The notes beneath the pieces were generated by a model. The model was given only the letters and a program-made list of their open reading frames with translations, was not told the origin of the DNA and did no database searches. Positions 8,121 to 18,028 of a stretch of 36,485 bases of DNA are shown one piece after another. Within the stretch, counting starts at the first letter, position 1; every line of letters starts with the position of its first letter. The position numbers and the translations under genes are program-made. The DNA is from an uncultured Lachnospiraceae bacterium (GTDB lineage Bacteria; Bacillota; Clostridia; Lachnospirales; Lachnospiraceae), in the NCBI GenBank assembly GCA_902786515.1, contig CADADA010000032.1, positions 1-36,485 on the forward strand, read 5' to 3'.

Positions 8121-9572
8121 CTATCTTCTATTCATTGATATTGAATCCATATTGTAGTCTTTCAGATTCTCACTTATGTTTCTGTTATCCGCTTTTGCTA
8201 AAAGTGCCTGTCGGGCTCTCTTCGACTCGTTTTCTCCTTTATGCGAGCTTGGTCCTCCTACGCATCCTCCCTCACATATCATACCTTCCATAAAATCTTC
8301 GTTAAATCTGCCGAGTTTCATAAGCATTAAGCCTTTTTTACACTCAACGGCACCTGCGCATTTCATAACGTTTATATCGGCATTTTCTCCGGATTCTTTT
8401 AAGCTTTCTATAACTGCCTCAGCTACTCCTCCGGCATTTGCAAATTTCTTTCCATATATGCTGGATTGCTGTAATTCTTCCGTCGCCGGCTCAAGTGTTA
8501 CTTCCTTTGCTTTCATGATTGCCCTGATTTCTCCAAATGTCAGTGCATAATCAGCATTATCTTTTAATTTGTGGTCGTGAGCCTCGCTTTTTTTCGCGAT
8601 ACAAGGACCTATAAATACTGTTATGGTTCCAGGCTCCTGCGCTTTAATCAATCTCGACACGGCGCACATCGGCGATACTGTGTTTGACATATTATCCTTT
8701 AATTCCGGATAATGTTTTTCTATCATGTTCACAAATGCAGGACAACATGATGTTGTCTTTTTCTTACCTTCTTTGTATGCTTCGGCCCACTCTCTTGATT
8801 CTGCACTTGCTGTCATGTCCCCGCCGAGTCCTACTTCATACATTTCATCGAATCCAACTTTTTTTAGTGCCACTCTCCAGCTGGCCATTGTAATATCATT
8901 TCCAAACTGGCCTTCACTTGCAGGTGCAAGCATGGCAACAACTTTTTTATCGGATTTAATGGCATTTATGACATCTACAATGTCTGTTTTTGAACCAATG
9001 GCTCCAAACGGACAGGAATGGATGCATTGTCCGCATCTGATGCATTTTTCCATATCTATTTTACATATCATATTTTCATCCATAGTGATTGCATCTACCG
9101 GACAACTCTTCTTACAAGGTCTTACTAAATCTGCAATTGCATTATACGGACAGGCTTTGGCACACATTCCACATTCTTTACATTTAGCCGGGTCTATATA
9201 TGATCTGTCTCTTCCCATCGATATTGCCCCAAATTTGCAGGCATGCTGACAGGCTTTTCCCATACACTTTCTACAATTATCTGTCACCACGTATCTTGAT
9301 ATTGGACATCCCTGACAGGCTGCCGTAATTACCTGTACCAGATTATCGTCCTTCGTTCCATCCGGACATTTTCCCTGAGCAAGATTAATTCTTTGTCTGA
9401 TGATTTCCCTCTCTTTATATATACAGCATCTGAATATTGCATGTGGTCCGGGAATTAATTTATACGGTAACTGTTCCTTTTTTTCTTCTAATTCTCCATC
9501 AAATGCCAGTTTTGCCACCTGGTATAATACTTCATGTTTTATTTTCAATATTGTTGCATCATTTGTAATCAT
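8121..9572 (-). CDS. [FeFe] hydrogenase, group-B-like monomer
   Basis: A 483-residue iron-only hydrogenase. The N-terminal half carries many cysteines in ferredoxin-type clusters (residues 97-141 and 170-187, with CxxCxxC and CP motifs). The H-cluster motifs are L1 TSCCPAF (274-280), L2 GPCIAKKSE (322-330) and L3 EGMICEGGCVGGP (429-441). L1 ends in Phe rather than Trp, and L3 lacks the GGGQP of prototypical group A enzymes; both agree with group B hydrogenases common in gut Clostridia. It should exchange electrons with ferredoxin to make or use H2. Start at ATG 9572 with an AAGGGTGG RBS. It follows etfA but is separated from it by a terminator-like hairpin. Confidence 0.9.
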   Translation of the reverse strand: MITNDATILKIKHEVLYQVAKLAFDGELEEKKEQLPYKLIPGPHAIFRCCIYKEREIIRQRINLAQGKCPDGTKDDNLVQVITAACQGCPISRYVVTDNCRKCMGKACQHACKFGAISMGRDRSYIDPAKCKECGMCAKACPYNAIADLVRPCKKSCPVDAITMDENMICKIDMEKCIRCGQCIHSCPFGAIGSKTDIVDVINAIKSDKKVVAMLAPASEGQFGNDITMASWRVALKKVGFDEMYEVGLGGDMTASAESREWAEAYKEGKKKTTSCCPAFVNMIEKHYPELKDNMSNTVSPMCAVSRLIKAQEPGTITVFIGPCIAKKSEAHDHKLKDNADYALTFGEIRAIMKAKEVTLEPATEELQQSSIYGKKFANAGGVAEAVIESLKESGENADINVMKCAGAVECKKGLMLMKLGRFNEDFMEGMICEGGCVGGPSSHKGENESKRARQALLAKADNRNISENLKDYNMDSISMNRR

Positions 9573-9589
9573 AACAACACCACCCTTGT

Positions 9590-9622
9590 AAAAAAATGGC
9601 GACCACCTTTCGATGACCGCCA
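9590..9622 (-). terminator. Terminator or attenuator between etfA and the hydrogenase
   Basis: Read on the minus strand, TGGCGGTCATC and GGTGGTCGCCA form an 11-bp stem (with G-U pairs) capped by a GAAA tetraloop and followed by seven T. This is a good intrinsic terminator 15 nt after the etfA stop and about 20 nt before the hydrogenase start. It may lower hydrogenase expression relative to the butyrate genes. Confidence 0.75.
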
Positions 9623-9636
9623 CTTTGCGTCTATAA

Positions 9637-10677
9637 TTATTTCTTTGCTGCTGCCTTTATCTGCTCTGTCAAAAGCGGAACAATCTTATTCAAATCTCCT
9701 ACGATACCATAATCAGCTACATCGAAGATTGGAGCTGTATCATCTTTGTTAATTGCAATGATGATATCTGATTCTTCCATACCTGCAGTGTGCTGAATAG
9801 CACCTGAAATACCGATTGCAAAATATACCTGTGGACGAACTGTCTTTCCTGTCTGTCCTACCTGTAATTCTTTTGGCTTCCAGCCATTATCAACTACCGC
9901 ACGTGAACAGCTTACTGTTCCACCGATTGCTTCTGCAAGATCGTCTAATAATTTGAAGTTTTCAGCACTTCCAACACCTCTACCACCTGATACAAGAATC
10001 TTTGCATCCATGATATCAACTACGTCTGTAACTTCTTTTACGATTTCTAATATCTCAACGTATTTGTCGTTTGGAACAAATCCAGGATTGTACTCAATAA
10101 CTTCTGCCTTAGCACCTTTCTTTGGCTCAATCTTCTGCATAACTCCGGCACGTACTGTTGCCATCTGAGGGCGATTATCAGGGCATGCGATTGTAGCGAT
10201 TGTATTTCCACCAAATGCAGGACGAGTCATTAATAACTGGTTGTGCTTCTGCTCTTTTCCAGGGATTGGATTAATTGGGAAATCACCAATCTCAAGTACT
10301 GTACAGTCGGCTGTAAGACCTGTTGCAACTCTTGCTGACACTCTAGGTCCTAAATCTCTTCCGATTGCAGTTGCACCTACAAGCATAATCTCAGGCTTGT
10401 ACTCATTGATAACAGATGCAAGTGCATGTGTATAAGGCTCTGTTCTATAATCTTTTAATTCAGGATCATCAACAACGATGACTCTGTCTGCACCATATTC
10501 AGCTAACTGATCTGTAAGACCCTTTACATCTGAACCGATTAATACCGCTGTAACCTGTGTATCTAATTTACCTGCCAACTCAGTTGCTTTTCCAAGTAAT
10601 TCGAAAGCAATGCTGCTGATTTCATTATCAACCTGCTGAGCATAGACAAATACACCTTTATATTCTTCTAAATTCAT
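9637..10677 (-). CDS. etfA: Electron transfer flavoprotein alpha subunit
   Basis: A 346-residue EtfA, the normal length for the version that partners butyryl-CoA dehydrogenase (no fused ferredoxin domain). The C-terminal FAD-binding half shows SGGRGVGS, RAVVDNGW, QVGQTGKTVRP and GISGAIQHTAGM, all family hallmarks. With EtfB it carries electrons from NADH and bifurcates them between crotonyl-CoA (via Bcd) and ferredoxin. The start is ATG 10677 (MNLEEYKG), with GGTGA as RBS; the GTG codons upstream sit on the RBS itself. Last gene of the thl-crt-hbd-bcd-etfBA series. Confidence 0.95.
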   Translation of the reverse strand: MNLEEYKGVFVYAQQVDNEISSIAFELLGKATELAGKLDTQVTAVLIGSDVKGLTDQLAEYGADRVIVVDDPELKDYRTEPYTHALASVINEYKPEIMLVGATAIGRDLGPRVSARVATGLTADCTVLEIGDFPINPIPGKEQKHNQLLMTRPAFGGNTIATIACPDNRPQMATVRAGVMQKIEPKKGAKAEVIEYNPGFVPNDKYVEILEIVKEVTDVVDIMDAKILVSGGRGVGSAENFKLLDDLAEAIGGTVSCSRAVVDNGWKPKELQVGQTGKTVRPQVYFAIGISGAIQHTAGMEESDIIIAINKDDTAPIFDVADYGIVGDLNKIVPLLTEQIKAAAKK

Positions 10678-10704
10678 TTTTGTCACCACTCTTCCTTTCC
10701 AAAC

Positions 10705-11490
10705 TTACACTATATGTTTCTCTAACAACTTGCTCATGATATAGTTTGCTGCTTCATCTGACTCAAGTGTTACTTTTTCACCGGCACCTTTTCTTACTTT
10801 ATCAGATGCTTTTGCGATCTTTGTAGGTGAACCCTTAAGTCCAAGATTTGCATCATCTACATCCTTTAAGTTATCTCTTCCCCATACGGTAATCTCAGCA
10901 TCGTATGCATCAAAGATCCCACCCGGTGTCATATAACGTGGCTCATTTAACTCTGAAAGAGCTGTAATCAGGCAAGGCATCTTAGCCTTTACCATATGAT
11001 ATCTGTCTTCATACTGACGTTTTACTACTACGCTGTCGCCCTCGATTTTAATTTCCTCTGCATATGAAATTACAGGGATTCCAAGATGCTCTGAAATCTG
11101 TGGTCCAACCTGTGCTGTATCTCCATCGATAGCCTGACGTCCTGTAATGATTAAATCATATTCAAGATTTCTGATTGCACCTGCAATTGTAGTAGATGTA
11201 GCCCATGTGTCTGCTCCACCTAATACTCTGTCTGTTACAAGGATTCCCTTGTCAGCGCCCATAGCCATAGCTTCACGAAGTACTTCTTCTGCCTTTGGAA
11301 GACCCATTGTCAATACGGTAACTTCTACATCATCATATTCATCTTTGATTCTAAGTGCTGCTTCAAGTCCGGCTTTATCATCCGGGTTCATAATTGTCAA
11401 CATTGCAGCTCTATCTAATGTTCCATCAGGATTGAATTTTACTCCACCCTTTGTATCAGGAACCTGTTTAACACAAACAACGATTTTCAC
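10705..11490 (-). CDS. etfB: Electron transfer flavoprotein beta subunit
   Basis: A 261-residue EtfB. The N-terminus MKIVVCVKQVPDT and the internal segments TVLTMGLPKAEEVLREA and ITGRQAIDGDTAQVGPQ are typical of clostridial EtfB proteins that bind the bifurcating flavin. It lies between bcd and etfA with short gaps, forming the Bcd-EtfAB set that reduces crotonyl-CoA with NADH while also reducing ferredoxin. Confidence 0.96.
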   Translation of the reverse strand: MKIVVCVKQVPDTKGGVKFNPDGTLDRAAMLTIMNPDDKAGLEAALRIKDEYDDVEVTVLTMGLPKAEEVLREAMAMGADKGILVTDRVLGGADTWATSTTIAGAIRNLEYDLIITGRQAIDGDTAQVGPQISEHLGIPVISYAEEIKIEGDSVVVKRQYEDRYHMVKAKMPCLITALSELNEPRYMTPGGIFDAYDAEITVWGRDNLKDVDDANLGLKGSPTKIAKASDKVRKGAGEKVTLESDEAANYIMSKLLEKHIV

Positions 11491-11529
11491 TGTTATTCAC
11501 TCCTTATATTTTCTAATTTTCTGTATTTA

Positions 11530-12705
11530 TTATTTCAAAAGATTTCCGGAAATTACCATTCTCTGAACTTCACTTGTTCCTTCGTAGATTTCTGTAATCT
11601 TTGCATCACGCATCATACGCTCTACATCATATTCTCTGATGTATCCGTATCCACCGAATAACTGAACGGCCTTTGTAGTAACTTCCATAGCAACCTCTGC
11701 TGCGAAAAGTTTTGCCATTGCTGCTTCTACTGAATAAGAAGTCTTATGATCTTCCTGATACTGTGCCTTTTTCATTGCAGCTTTGTATACTAATAATTTA
11801 GCTGCTTCTACCTTTGTAGCCATATCAGCAAGCTGGAACTGTGTATTCTGCTGAGCTGCGATTGCACGTCCAAACTGCTTTCTTTCTTTTGTATACTCGA
11901 TTGTACGCTCTAAAGCACCTTCTGCTATACCAAGTGCCTGTGCAGCGATACCAATACGTCCACCATCAAGTGTGTGCATTGCAACAGGGAATCCTTTTCC
12001 TCTAGGTCCTAATAAATTATCTTTAGGGATTCTGCAATCCTGGAAGATTAATTCGTATGTTGCTGAACCACGGATACCCATCTTCTTTTCTTTTGTTCCG
12101 AAAGTAAATCCAGGTGTGTCCTTCTCTACGATAAATGCTGAGAATTTCTTTACCTTTCTTCCTCTCTTATCTTCTACAATATCTGTATAAGCAATGATAA
12201 TATAAATATCAGCTTCTTTACCGTTTGTGATGAAGCACTTAGAACCATTTAAAATCCATTCTCCTGCTTCTTCATCTAATACAGCCTTTGTCTGAACACC
12301 CTGAGCGTCTGTACCTGCTCCAGGCTCTGTAAGTCCAAAAGCTCCAAGCTTTTCACCGTTTGCCAAAGGTACAAGGAATTTCTCTTTCTGTTCTTTTGTA
12401 CCATATGTCTGAATAGGATCAGCACAAAGTGATGTATGAGCTGATACGATAACTCCTGTAGTACCACAAACTTTTGAAAGCTCTTCTACACACATAACGT
12501 ATGTCAAAGGGTCACAACCCTGTCCACCAAATTCTTTCTCAATTGGAATACCCATGAAACCATATTTCTTCATTTTATCAACGATTGCTGTTGGAAAATG
12601 TTCTGTCTCATCTGTTTCCTGTGCGAATGGTTTAACTTCTGTCTCGGCAAATTCTTTGAATAATTCTCTTGCCATTTCATGTTTTTTACTTAAAGAAAAA
12701 TCCAC
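11530..12705 (-). CDS. bcd: Butyryl-CoA dehydrogenase
   Basis: A 391-residue acyl-CoA dehydrogenase, about ten residues longer than usual because of a basic insertion near [13 protein letters not shown] and substrate segments [28 protein letters not shown] and [13 protein letters not shown] are present. The catalytic-base region near the C-terminus reads [16 protein letters not shown] with the expected Glu. It reduces crotonyl-CoA to butyryl-CoA, taking electrons from EtfAB. The family is shared with other short-chain acyl-CoA dehydrogenases, but gene order makes the butyrate role clear. Confidence 0.95.
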   Translation of the reverse strand: MDFSLSKKHEMARELFKEFAETEVKPFAQETDETEHFPTAIVDKMKKYGFMGIPIEKEFGGQGCDPLTYVMCVEELSKVCGTTGVIVSAHTSLCADPIQTYGTKEQKEKFLVPLANGEKLGAFGLTEPGAGTDAQGVQTKAVLDEEAGEWILNGSKCFITNGKEADIYIIIAYTDIVEDKRGRKVKKFSAFIVEKDTPGFTFGTKEKKMGIRGSATYELIFQDCRIPKDNLLGPRGKGFPVAMHTLDGGRIGIAAQALGIAEGALERTIEYTKERKQFGRAIAAQQNTQFQLADMATKVEAAKLLVYKAAMKKAQYQEDHKTSYSVEAAMAKLFAAEVAMEVTTKAVQLFGGYGYIREYDVERMMRDAKITEIYEGTSEVQRMVISGNLLK

Positions 12706-12743
12706 GATTTTGTTCCTCCTATACTTTTATATTTATTGAATCA

Positions 12744-13583
12744 TTATTTTGAATAATCGTAGAAACCAATACCAGTCTTTCTACCTAACTTACCGGCTCT
12801 TACCATCTTTCTAAGAAGTGGATGTGGACGGTATTTTGAATCACCTGTCTCAGCCTGTAATACTTCCATGATTGCAAGACAAATGTCAAGTCCTACTAAA
12901 TCTCCTAATGCTAAAGGTCCCATTGGATGGTTTGCACCTAACTGCATAGCTGTATCAATACCTTCTACAGATGCAACTCCGTCAGCATAAATGCCGATTG
13001 CTTCGTTAATCATAGGTATTAAAATTCTGTTTACTACAAATCCGGCAGCTTCTTTTACCTCTACAGGTGTCTTACCGATTTCTTTAGAAATCTCAACGAT
13101 CTTGTCTCTCATCTCATCAGGTGTATTCTCACCCTGTATTACTTCAACAAGCTTCATAACCGGTGCAGGATTGAAGAAATGCATACCAATTACAGGTCTG
13201 TCAAGTCCCTGTCCGATTTCTGTTATTGATAATGAAGATGTGTTTGTTGCAAACATACAGTCAGGCTTACAGATTTCCTGTAACTCTTTGAATGTCTGCT
13301 GCTTGATTTCCATTACTTCAAGTGCTGCTTCAACGATTAAATCACAGTCTGTACAGATTGTCTTAACACCTGTTGTAATCTTTGCTAAAATCTTGTCAGC
13401 ATCTTCCTGTGACATTTTTCCTTTTGCAACACGTTTCTCAAATCCTTTTGCGATTTTGTTCTTTCCGTTTGCTGCAAATTCTTCGTTGATGTCACAAAGA
13501 CAAACTTCATAACCTTCTGTCTGTGCAAATGCCTGTGCAATACCTGAACCCATTGTTCCGGCTCCAATAATACCTACCTTCAT
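12744..13583 (-). CDS. hbd: 3-hydroxybutyryl-CoA dehydrogenase
   Basis: A 279-residue NAD(P)-dependent dehydrogenase. The Rossmann motif [14 protein letters not shown] is at residues 7-20. The [14 protein letters not shown] and [17 protein letters not shown] segments carry the catalytic His and the interdomain substrate region. The C-terminal domain has [18 protein letters not shown]. It reduces acetoacetyl-CoA to 3-hydroxybutyryl-CoA, step two of the pathway. RBS AGGAGG; gaps of about 40 nt to bcd and crt suggest one transcript. Confidence 0.96.
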   Translation of the reverse strand: MKVGIIGAGTMGSGIAQAFAQTEGYEVCLCDINEEFAANGKNKIAKGFEKRVAKGKMSQEDADKILAKITTGVKTICTDCDLIVEAALEVMEIKQQTFKELQEICKPDCMFATNTSSLSITEIGQGLDRPVIGMHFFNPAPVMKLVEVIQGENTPDEMRDKIVEISKEIGKTPVEVKEAAGFVVNRILIPMINEAIGIYADGVASVEGIDTAMQLGANHPMGPLALGDLVGLDICLAIMEVLQAETGDSKYRPHPLLRKMVRAGKLGRKTGIGFYDYSK

Positions 13584-13619
13584 CTTAAATCCTCCTAATT
13601 TTTCTTTAATTATAATTTA

Positions 13620-14411
13620 CTATTTATTTTGGAAAGGTACAACCTTTAATTTCTTTTCTTTATCCTTCTCAAGGAAATTACCCATTCCTGCTTTCTGATC
13701 TTCCGTCTCAAAACAGTCACCGAATAATTTTTCTTCTATTACGATTGCTTCATCCATGTTTACCTGTAATCCGTCGTTGATTGCTTTTTTACAGTTACGA
13801 ACTGCAATCGGTGCATTCTTTGCTATAGTCTCAGCAAGTTTCTTTGCCTGTGGCATTAACTCTTCAATCGGATATACTGCATTTACAAGACCGATTCTGT
13901 ATGCCTCATCTGCCTTAATGTTTCTTGCTGTATAAATAAGCTGTTTTGCCATTCCTACGTTGATAATTCTTGCAAGTCTCTGTGTTCCGCCGAATCCCGG
14001 TGTAATTCCAAGACCTACCTCAGGCTGACCGAATACTGCATTATCAGAGCAGATTCTGATATCACAACTCATTGAAATCTCACATCCGCCACCAAGTGCG
14101 AATCCGTTTACTGCTGCAATCACAGGTATAGGGAATGTCTCTAATTTACGGAAAACATCGTTTCCTTTCTTTCCAAAAGCCTCTCCTTCAGCTTTTGTAA
14201 GTGTGCTCATCTCTCCTATATCTGCTCCTGCTACAAATGACTTCTCGCCGGCACCTGTTAAAATAAGTGCTCTTACAGCATTTGTATCTACAGAATCAAG
14301 TGTCTCATTTAATTCATCAAGAACCTGACTGTTTAAAGCATTTAAAGCCTTTGGACGATTGATAGTGATGATTCCTACAAATCCTTCTACTTCATAATTG
14401 ATAAATTCCAT
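13620..14411 (-). CDS. crt: 3-hydroxybutyryl-CoA dehydratase (crotonase)
   Basis: A 263-residue crotonase-fold enzyme. The oxyanion-hole segments AGADIGEM and NGFALGGGCE are present, and GQPEVGLGITPGFGGTQRL contains the catalytic glutamate region. The start ATG 14411 (MEFINYEV) follows an AGAAAGGA RBS; upstream residues do not match the family. It dehydrates 3-hydroxybutyryl-CoA to crotonyl-CoA. It sits between thl and hbd in the usual clostridial order. Confidence 0.95.
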   Translation of the reverse strand: MEFINYEVEGFVGIITINRPKALNALNSQVLDELNETLDSVDTNAVRALILTGAGEKSFVAGADIGEMSTLTKAEGEAFGKKGNDVFRKLETFPIPVIAAVNGFALGGGCEISMSCDIRICSDNAVFGQPEVGLGITPGFGGTQRLARIINVGMAKQLIYTARNIKADEAYRIGLVNAVYPIEELMPQAKKLAETIAKNAPIAVRNCKKAINDGLQVNMDEAIVIEEKLFGDCFETEDQKAGMGNFLEKDKEKKLKVVPFQNK

Positions 14412-14504
14412 ATATATATCCTTTCTTACATGACACACAGTACCGTGTAAAATCACGATACTGTGCTGATATACGTCCGAATAAATTCCGAACGGTTATT
14501 TTTC

Positions 14505-15686
14505 TTAGTCTCTTTCAACGATTGTTGAGCAGCCCATTCCTCCACCGATACACAGTGTAGCAAGACCCTTCTTAGCATCCTTTGCTTCCATCTCATGAAG
14601 CAATGTTACTAAGATACGGCATCCTGATGCTCCAACCGGATGTCCGAGTGCAATAGCACCTCCGTTTGGATTTAACTGCTTTTCAACATCAATACCTAAT
14701 TCTTTTCCAACTGCAACTGACTGAGCAGCAAATGCTTCATTTGCCTCGATAATATCGAAGTCTTCAATCTTCATGCCTGTCTTATCCAATACTTTTCTTG
14801 TAGAGTAAACAGGTCCGATACCCATTACTTCCGGTCTGCATCCTGCAAGTGCTCCTGCAACCCAAGTAGCCATTGGCTTAACACCAAGTTCTTTTGCCTT
14901 TTCTTCGCTCATAACAACGATTGCTGCTGCACCATCATTGATACCTGAAGCATTTCCGGCTGTAACAAAACCATCAGGGTTGATTGTACGAAGTTTTGCA
15001 AGTCCTTCCATTGTCGAACCCGGACGAGGACCTTCATCAACCTTGAATTCAATTGTTTCTTTTTTCTTCTTAACTGTTACAGGTACGATTTCTTTATCAA
15101 ATGCACCGTTCTTCTGAGCAGCTTCAGCCTTCTGCTGACTCTTTAATGCAAATGCATCTATCTCTTCTCTTGTAAGACCCCATTCTTCACAAATGTTGTC
15201 TGCTGTCTTAATCATGTGATAATCATTGAATGCATCCCATAATGCATCATTTACCATACAGTCCTTCATAACCGCATTGTTCATTCTATATCCGAAACGT
15301 GCCTTATCTAATGCATATGGAGCCATTGACATATTTTCCATACCACCGGCAACCACGATGTCTGCTTCACCAGCCATAATCATCTGTGCAGCCATGTTCA
15401 CACAGTTAAGTCCTGAACCACATACAACGTTGATTGTAACTGCAGGAACTTCATTTGGCAAACCTGCTTTTATAGAAGCCTGACGTGCTACATTCTGTCC
15501 TAATCCGGCCTGGATAACGCATCCCATATATACCTGATCTACAGCTTCAGGAGCAACTCCTGCTCTGTTCAACGCTTCCTTAATAACAATAGAACCTAAC
15601 TCTGCAGCCGGTGTAGTACTTAATGAACCACCCATTGTACCAATTGCCGTACGACATGCACCTGCTAAAACTACTTTCTTTGACAT
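14505..15686 (-). CDS. thlA: Acetyl-CoA acetyltransferase (thiolase)
   Basis: A 393-residue biosynthetic thiolase. The nucleophilic cysteine lies in [18 protein letters not shown]; the other catalytic residues are in [17 protein letters not shown] (His) and [10 protein letters not shown] (Cys). It condenses two acetyl-CoA to acetoacetyl-CoA, the first step of butyrate formation. The RBS AAGGAGG is strong. Only 43 nt separate it from coaD. That gap includes a TATAAT (15714-15719, minus strand) without a good -35 box, so either co-transcription with coaD or a weak internal promoter is possible. The gap to crt holds no gene. Confidence 0.96.
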   Translation of the reverse strand: MSKKVVLAGACRTAIGTMGGSLSTTPAAELGSIVIKEALNRAGVAPEAVDQVYMGCVIQAGLGQNVARQASIKAGLPNEVPAVTINVVCGSGLNCVNMAAQMIMAGEADIVVAGGMENMSMAPYALDKARFGYRMNNAVMKDCMVNDALWDAFNDYHMIKTADNICEEWGLTREEIDAFALKSQQKAEAAQKNGAFDKEIVPVTVKKKKETIEFKVDEGPRPGSTMEGLAKLRTINPDGFVTAGNASGINDGAAAIVVMSEEKAKELGVKPMATWVAGALAGCRPEVMGIGPVYSTRKVLDKTGMKIEDFDIIEANEAFAAQSVAVGKELGIDVEKQLNPNGGAIALGHPVGASGCRILVTLLHEMEAKDAKKGLATLCIGGGMGCSTIVERD

Positions 15687-15729
15687 GAAAAAATATCCTC
15701 CTTAAAAATAATGATTATATGCTGCAGTT

Positions 15730-16215
15730 TCACCTGCACTTTGCAAACTTTTCTCTCAAACGTCTCTCAACGTTCGCAGGAACAAACTCGGAAATATCTC
15801 CTCCATAATATGCCACTTCTTTTACAATCGTAGAACTTAAAAACGCATATTCAAGACTGGTTGTAAAAAATATCGTATCCACTTCCGATTCAAGACTATG
15901 ATTAGTCTGGGCAATCTGCATCTCACTTTCAAAATCTGTAACAGCCCTAAGGCCTCTTATCATAACATTCGCTTCATTCTTTCTCGCGAACTCAACAGTT
16001 AGTCCTTCAAAACATTGCACCGATACATTAGGAAGATCAGCTACAACCTCTTCTATCATCGCCATTCTCTCTTCCATCGTAAACACCGGACTCTTTTTTT
16101 TATTGATAAGAACACCAATGATTAACTCATCTACAACTTTGGACGCCCTCTTTATAATATCGAGATGTCCAAGCGTAATAGGATCAAAACTTCCCGGATA
16201 TATTGCCTTCGTCAT
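15730..16215 (-). CDS. coaD: Phosphopantetheine adenylyltransferase
   Basis: A 161-residue enzyme, the standard length. The nucleotidyltransferase motif appears as PGSFDPITLGHLDII near the N-terminus, and the second signature as EYAFLSSTIVKEVAYYGGDI. It makes dephospho-CoA from phosphopantetheine and ATP, the penultimate step of CoA synthesis. The start ATG 16215 has GAGGAAC as RBS; the longer frame adds unrelated residues. It lies directly upstream of the thiolase gene on the same strand, which ties CoA supply to a CoA-intensive pathway. coaD is more often found beside rsmD, which is absent here. Confidence 0.95.
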   Translation of the reverse strand: MTKAIYPGSFDPITLGHLDIIKRASKVVDELIIGVLINKKKSPVFTMEERMAMIEEVVADLPNVSVQCFEGLTVEFARKNEANVMIRGLRAVTDFESEMQIAQTNHSLESEVDTIFFTTSLEYAFLSSTIVKEVAYYGGDISEFVPANVERRLREKFAKCR

Positions 16216-16325
16216 AATGTTCCTCTTTTCACTAATTTTAACACTACGTCTATATGATAACATTTTATTTATTGTTCGTCAAATATTTATCAATCTTTTT
16301 TTATTTTTTTTATGGTTGCTTGTCC

Positions 16326-16354
16326 TTGACCGTAAATATCATCAGTGATAGAAT
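16326..16354 (+). promoter_or_regulatory. Sigma-A-type promoter of the CoA-transferase gene
   Basis: TTGACC (16326-16331), a 17-nt spacer and TAGAAT (16349-16354) each differ from consensus at one position. The start codon lies about 40 nt downstream, after a TGGAGG RBS (16384-16389). Confidence 0.75.
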
Positions 16355-16394
16355 ACATTCCATAACGAATTTTACTATTTTTATGGAGGTTAAA

Positions 16395-17738
16395 ATGGAT
16401 TTTAAAGAATTATATTCTAAGAAACTCGTCACTGCAGAGGAGGCTGCCGGAGTAGTCAAATCCGGTGACAGAGTAGACTACGGATGGGCTGCAACTACAC
16501 CTGTCGCTGTAGATAAAGCTCTTGCAAACCGCTTAACTGAGCTTGAAAATGTAGATTTTTACGGCGGTATTTTAATGTGGGAGCCGGAAATTTTTAAAAT
16601 CGAAGATCCAGCCGCACATTTCACATGGAACTCATGGCATATGGGTGGATTTGAGAGAAAGGCAGTCGCTAAAGGTTTTTCTTTCTACAGCCCAATCAGA
16701 TATTCTGAATTACCAAGATACTACCGTGATTCACCGAATCCTCCGGCAGTTGCCATTTTTCAGGTTGCTCCGATGGATGAGCATGGATTCTTCAATTTCG
16801 GACCAAGTGCTTCACATTTAGCGGCAGCTTGCGAAACGGCTAAGATAGTTATCGTAGAAGTAAATGAGAATGTGCCAAGATGTCTCGGAGGATTTGAGGA
16901 AGGTATCCACATTTCCAAGGTTGACATGATTGTTGAAGGAGATAATCCTCCTATGGCTGAAATGGGTGGCGGCGGTGCTGCTACTGAAGTTGATGAGGCT
17001 GTTGCAAAACTCATTGTTGAAGAGATTCCTGATGGTGCATGCTTACAGCTTGGTATCGGTGGTATGCCAAATGCAGTTGGTTCACTTATTGCCAAGTCTG
17101 ATTTAAAGGATCTCGGTGTACATACTGAAATGTATGTTGATGCCTTTGTAGATATCGCAAAAGCAGGTAAGATTACGGGTATGAGAAAATCTATCGATAA
17201 GGGACGCCAGACTTATGCCTTTGGTGCAGGTACGAAAAAACTTTATGATTACCTTAACAACAACCCTGAGTGTATGAGTGCACCTGTTGATTACACTAAT
17301 GATATAAGAAGCATTTCCGCTCTTGATAATTTTATGTCAATTAATAACGCTGTAAACCTTGATTTATTCGGACAGGTTAATGCTGAATCAGCAGGTACGA
17401 AGAATATCAGCGGTGCCGGCGGTCAGCTCGATTTTGTTCTTGGAGCTTACCTTTCAAAAGGTGGAAAGAGTTTTATCTGCTGTTCTTCAACATTTACTAC
17501 TAGAGACGGCGAACTGAAATCACGTATTCTTCCTACTCTTGACAATGGTTCAATAGTTACTGATACGAGAGCTAATATTCACTATCTCGTTACAGAGTAC
17601 GGAAAGGTTAATTTAAAAGGCTTACCTACATGGCAGAAATGTGAGGCAATTATTTCCGTTGCACATCCTGACTTCAGGGACCAGCTTATTAAAGATGCTG
17701 AGAAGATGAATATCTGGAGACGCAGCAATAAGATATAG
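16395..17738 (+). CDS. but: Butyryl-CoA:acetate CoA-transferase
   Basis: A 447-residue family I CoA-transferase of the length typical for gut butyrate producers. The catalytic glutamate is Glu245 in [25 protein letters not shown] (216-229) and GAGGQLDF (340-347) are CoA-binding glycine loops. It moves CoA from butyryl-CoA to acetate, giving butyrate and acetyl-CoA. The family includes 4-hydroxybutyrate and propionyl CoA-transferases, so specificity rests on close sequence pattern and on the neighbouring butyrate operon. The start ATG 16395 is fixed by the TGGAGG RBS; the upstream open frame is a hydrophobic artefact. It is divergent from coaD and thl. Confidence 0.93.
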   Translation: MDFKELYSKKLVTAEEAAGVVKSGDRVDYGWAATTPVAVDKALANRLTELENVDFYGGILMWEPEIFKIEDPAAHFTWNSWHMGGFERKAVAKGFSFYSPIRYSELPRYYRDSPNPPAVAIFQVAPMDEHGFFNFGPSASHLAAACETAKIVIVEVNENVPRCLGGFEEGIHISKVDMIVEGDNPPMAEMGGGGAATEVDEAVAKLIVEEIPDGACLQLGIGGMPNAVGSLIAKSDLKDLGVHTEMYVDAFVDIAKAGKITGMRKSIDKGRQTYAFGAGTKKLYDYLNNNPECMSAPVDYTNDIRSISALDNFMSINNAVNLDLFGQVNAESAGTKNISGAGGQLDFVLGAYLSKGGKSFICCSSTFTTRDGELKSRILPTLDNGSIVTDTRANIHYLVTEYGKVNLKGLPTWQKCEAIISVAHPDFRDQLIKDAEKMNIWRRSNKI

Positions 17739-17751
17739 CAGGTAGTATTAC

Positions 17752-17973
17752 ATGAAGAATTTTAAAAGAATTTTTGCGATGAGTGGTATCGTTTTGCTGA
17801 TATCTCTTTATGTCGTTACTTTTTTACTGGCAGTATTCGGCAAAGGAGAGGTTGCAGGAAGACTGTTCGTTGCTTCTGCAGTCAGCACTATCATTATTCC
17901 CATTTTTCTATGGGTTTTTGTAAAAATGATACCGGATTTTATTAAATTCACGTCACACACAAAAAAAAAATAA
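17752..17973 (+). CDS. Small two-TM membrane protein
   Basis: A 73-residue protein with two hydrophobic helices (about 9-29 and 36-60) and basic ends (MKNFKR and HTKKK). It begins 13 nt after the but stop codon, so it is almost surely on the same mRNA. No family is recognised. A link to short-chain fatty acid metabolism is suggested only by position. Confidence 0.75.
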   Translation: MKNFKRIFAMSGIVLLISLYVVTFLLAVFGKGEVAGRLFVASAVSTIIIPIFLWVFVKMIPDFIKFTSHTKKK

Positions 17974-17982
17974 AAAAAAATA

Positions 17983-18016
17983 AAAAAGATGTCACACTAA
18001 TGTGTGACATCTTTTT
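17983..18016. terminator. Bidirectional terminator between but unit and rplL
   Basis: A perfect 15-bp stem, AAAAAGATGTCACAC / GTGTGACATCTTTTT, with a TAAT loop. A/T runs on both sides make it work in both directions, ending the but unit and the rplJL unit. Confidence 0.9.
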
Positions 18017-18028
18017 AAGTTCAGCTAA

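Noticed and set aside
16254..16394. N-terminal extension of the CoA-transferase with a hydrophobic helix
   Set aside because: It overlaps the promoter and the TGGAGG RBS, and the family begins at the [10 protein letters not shown] residue run.
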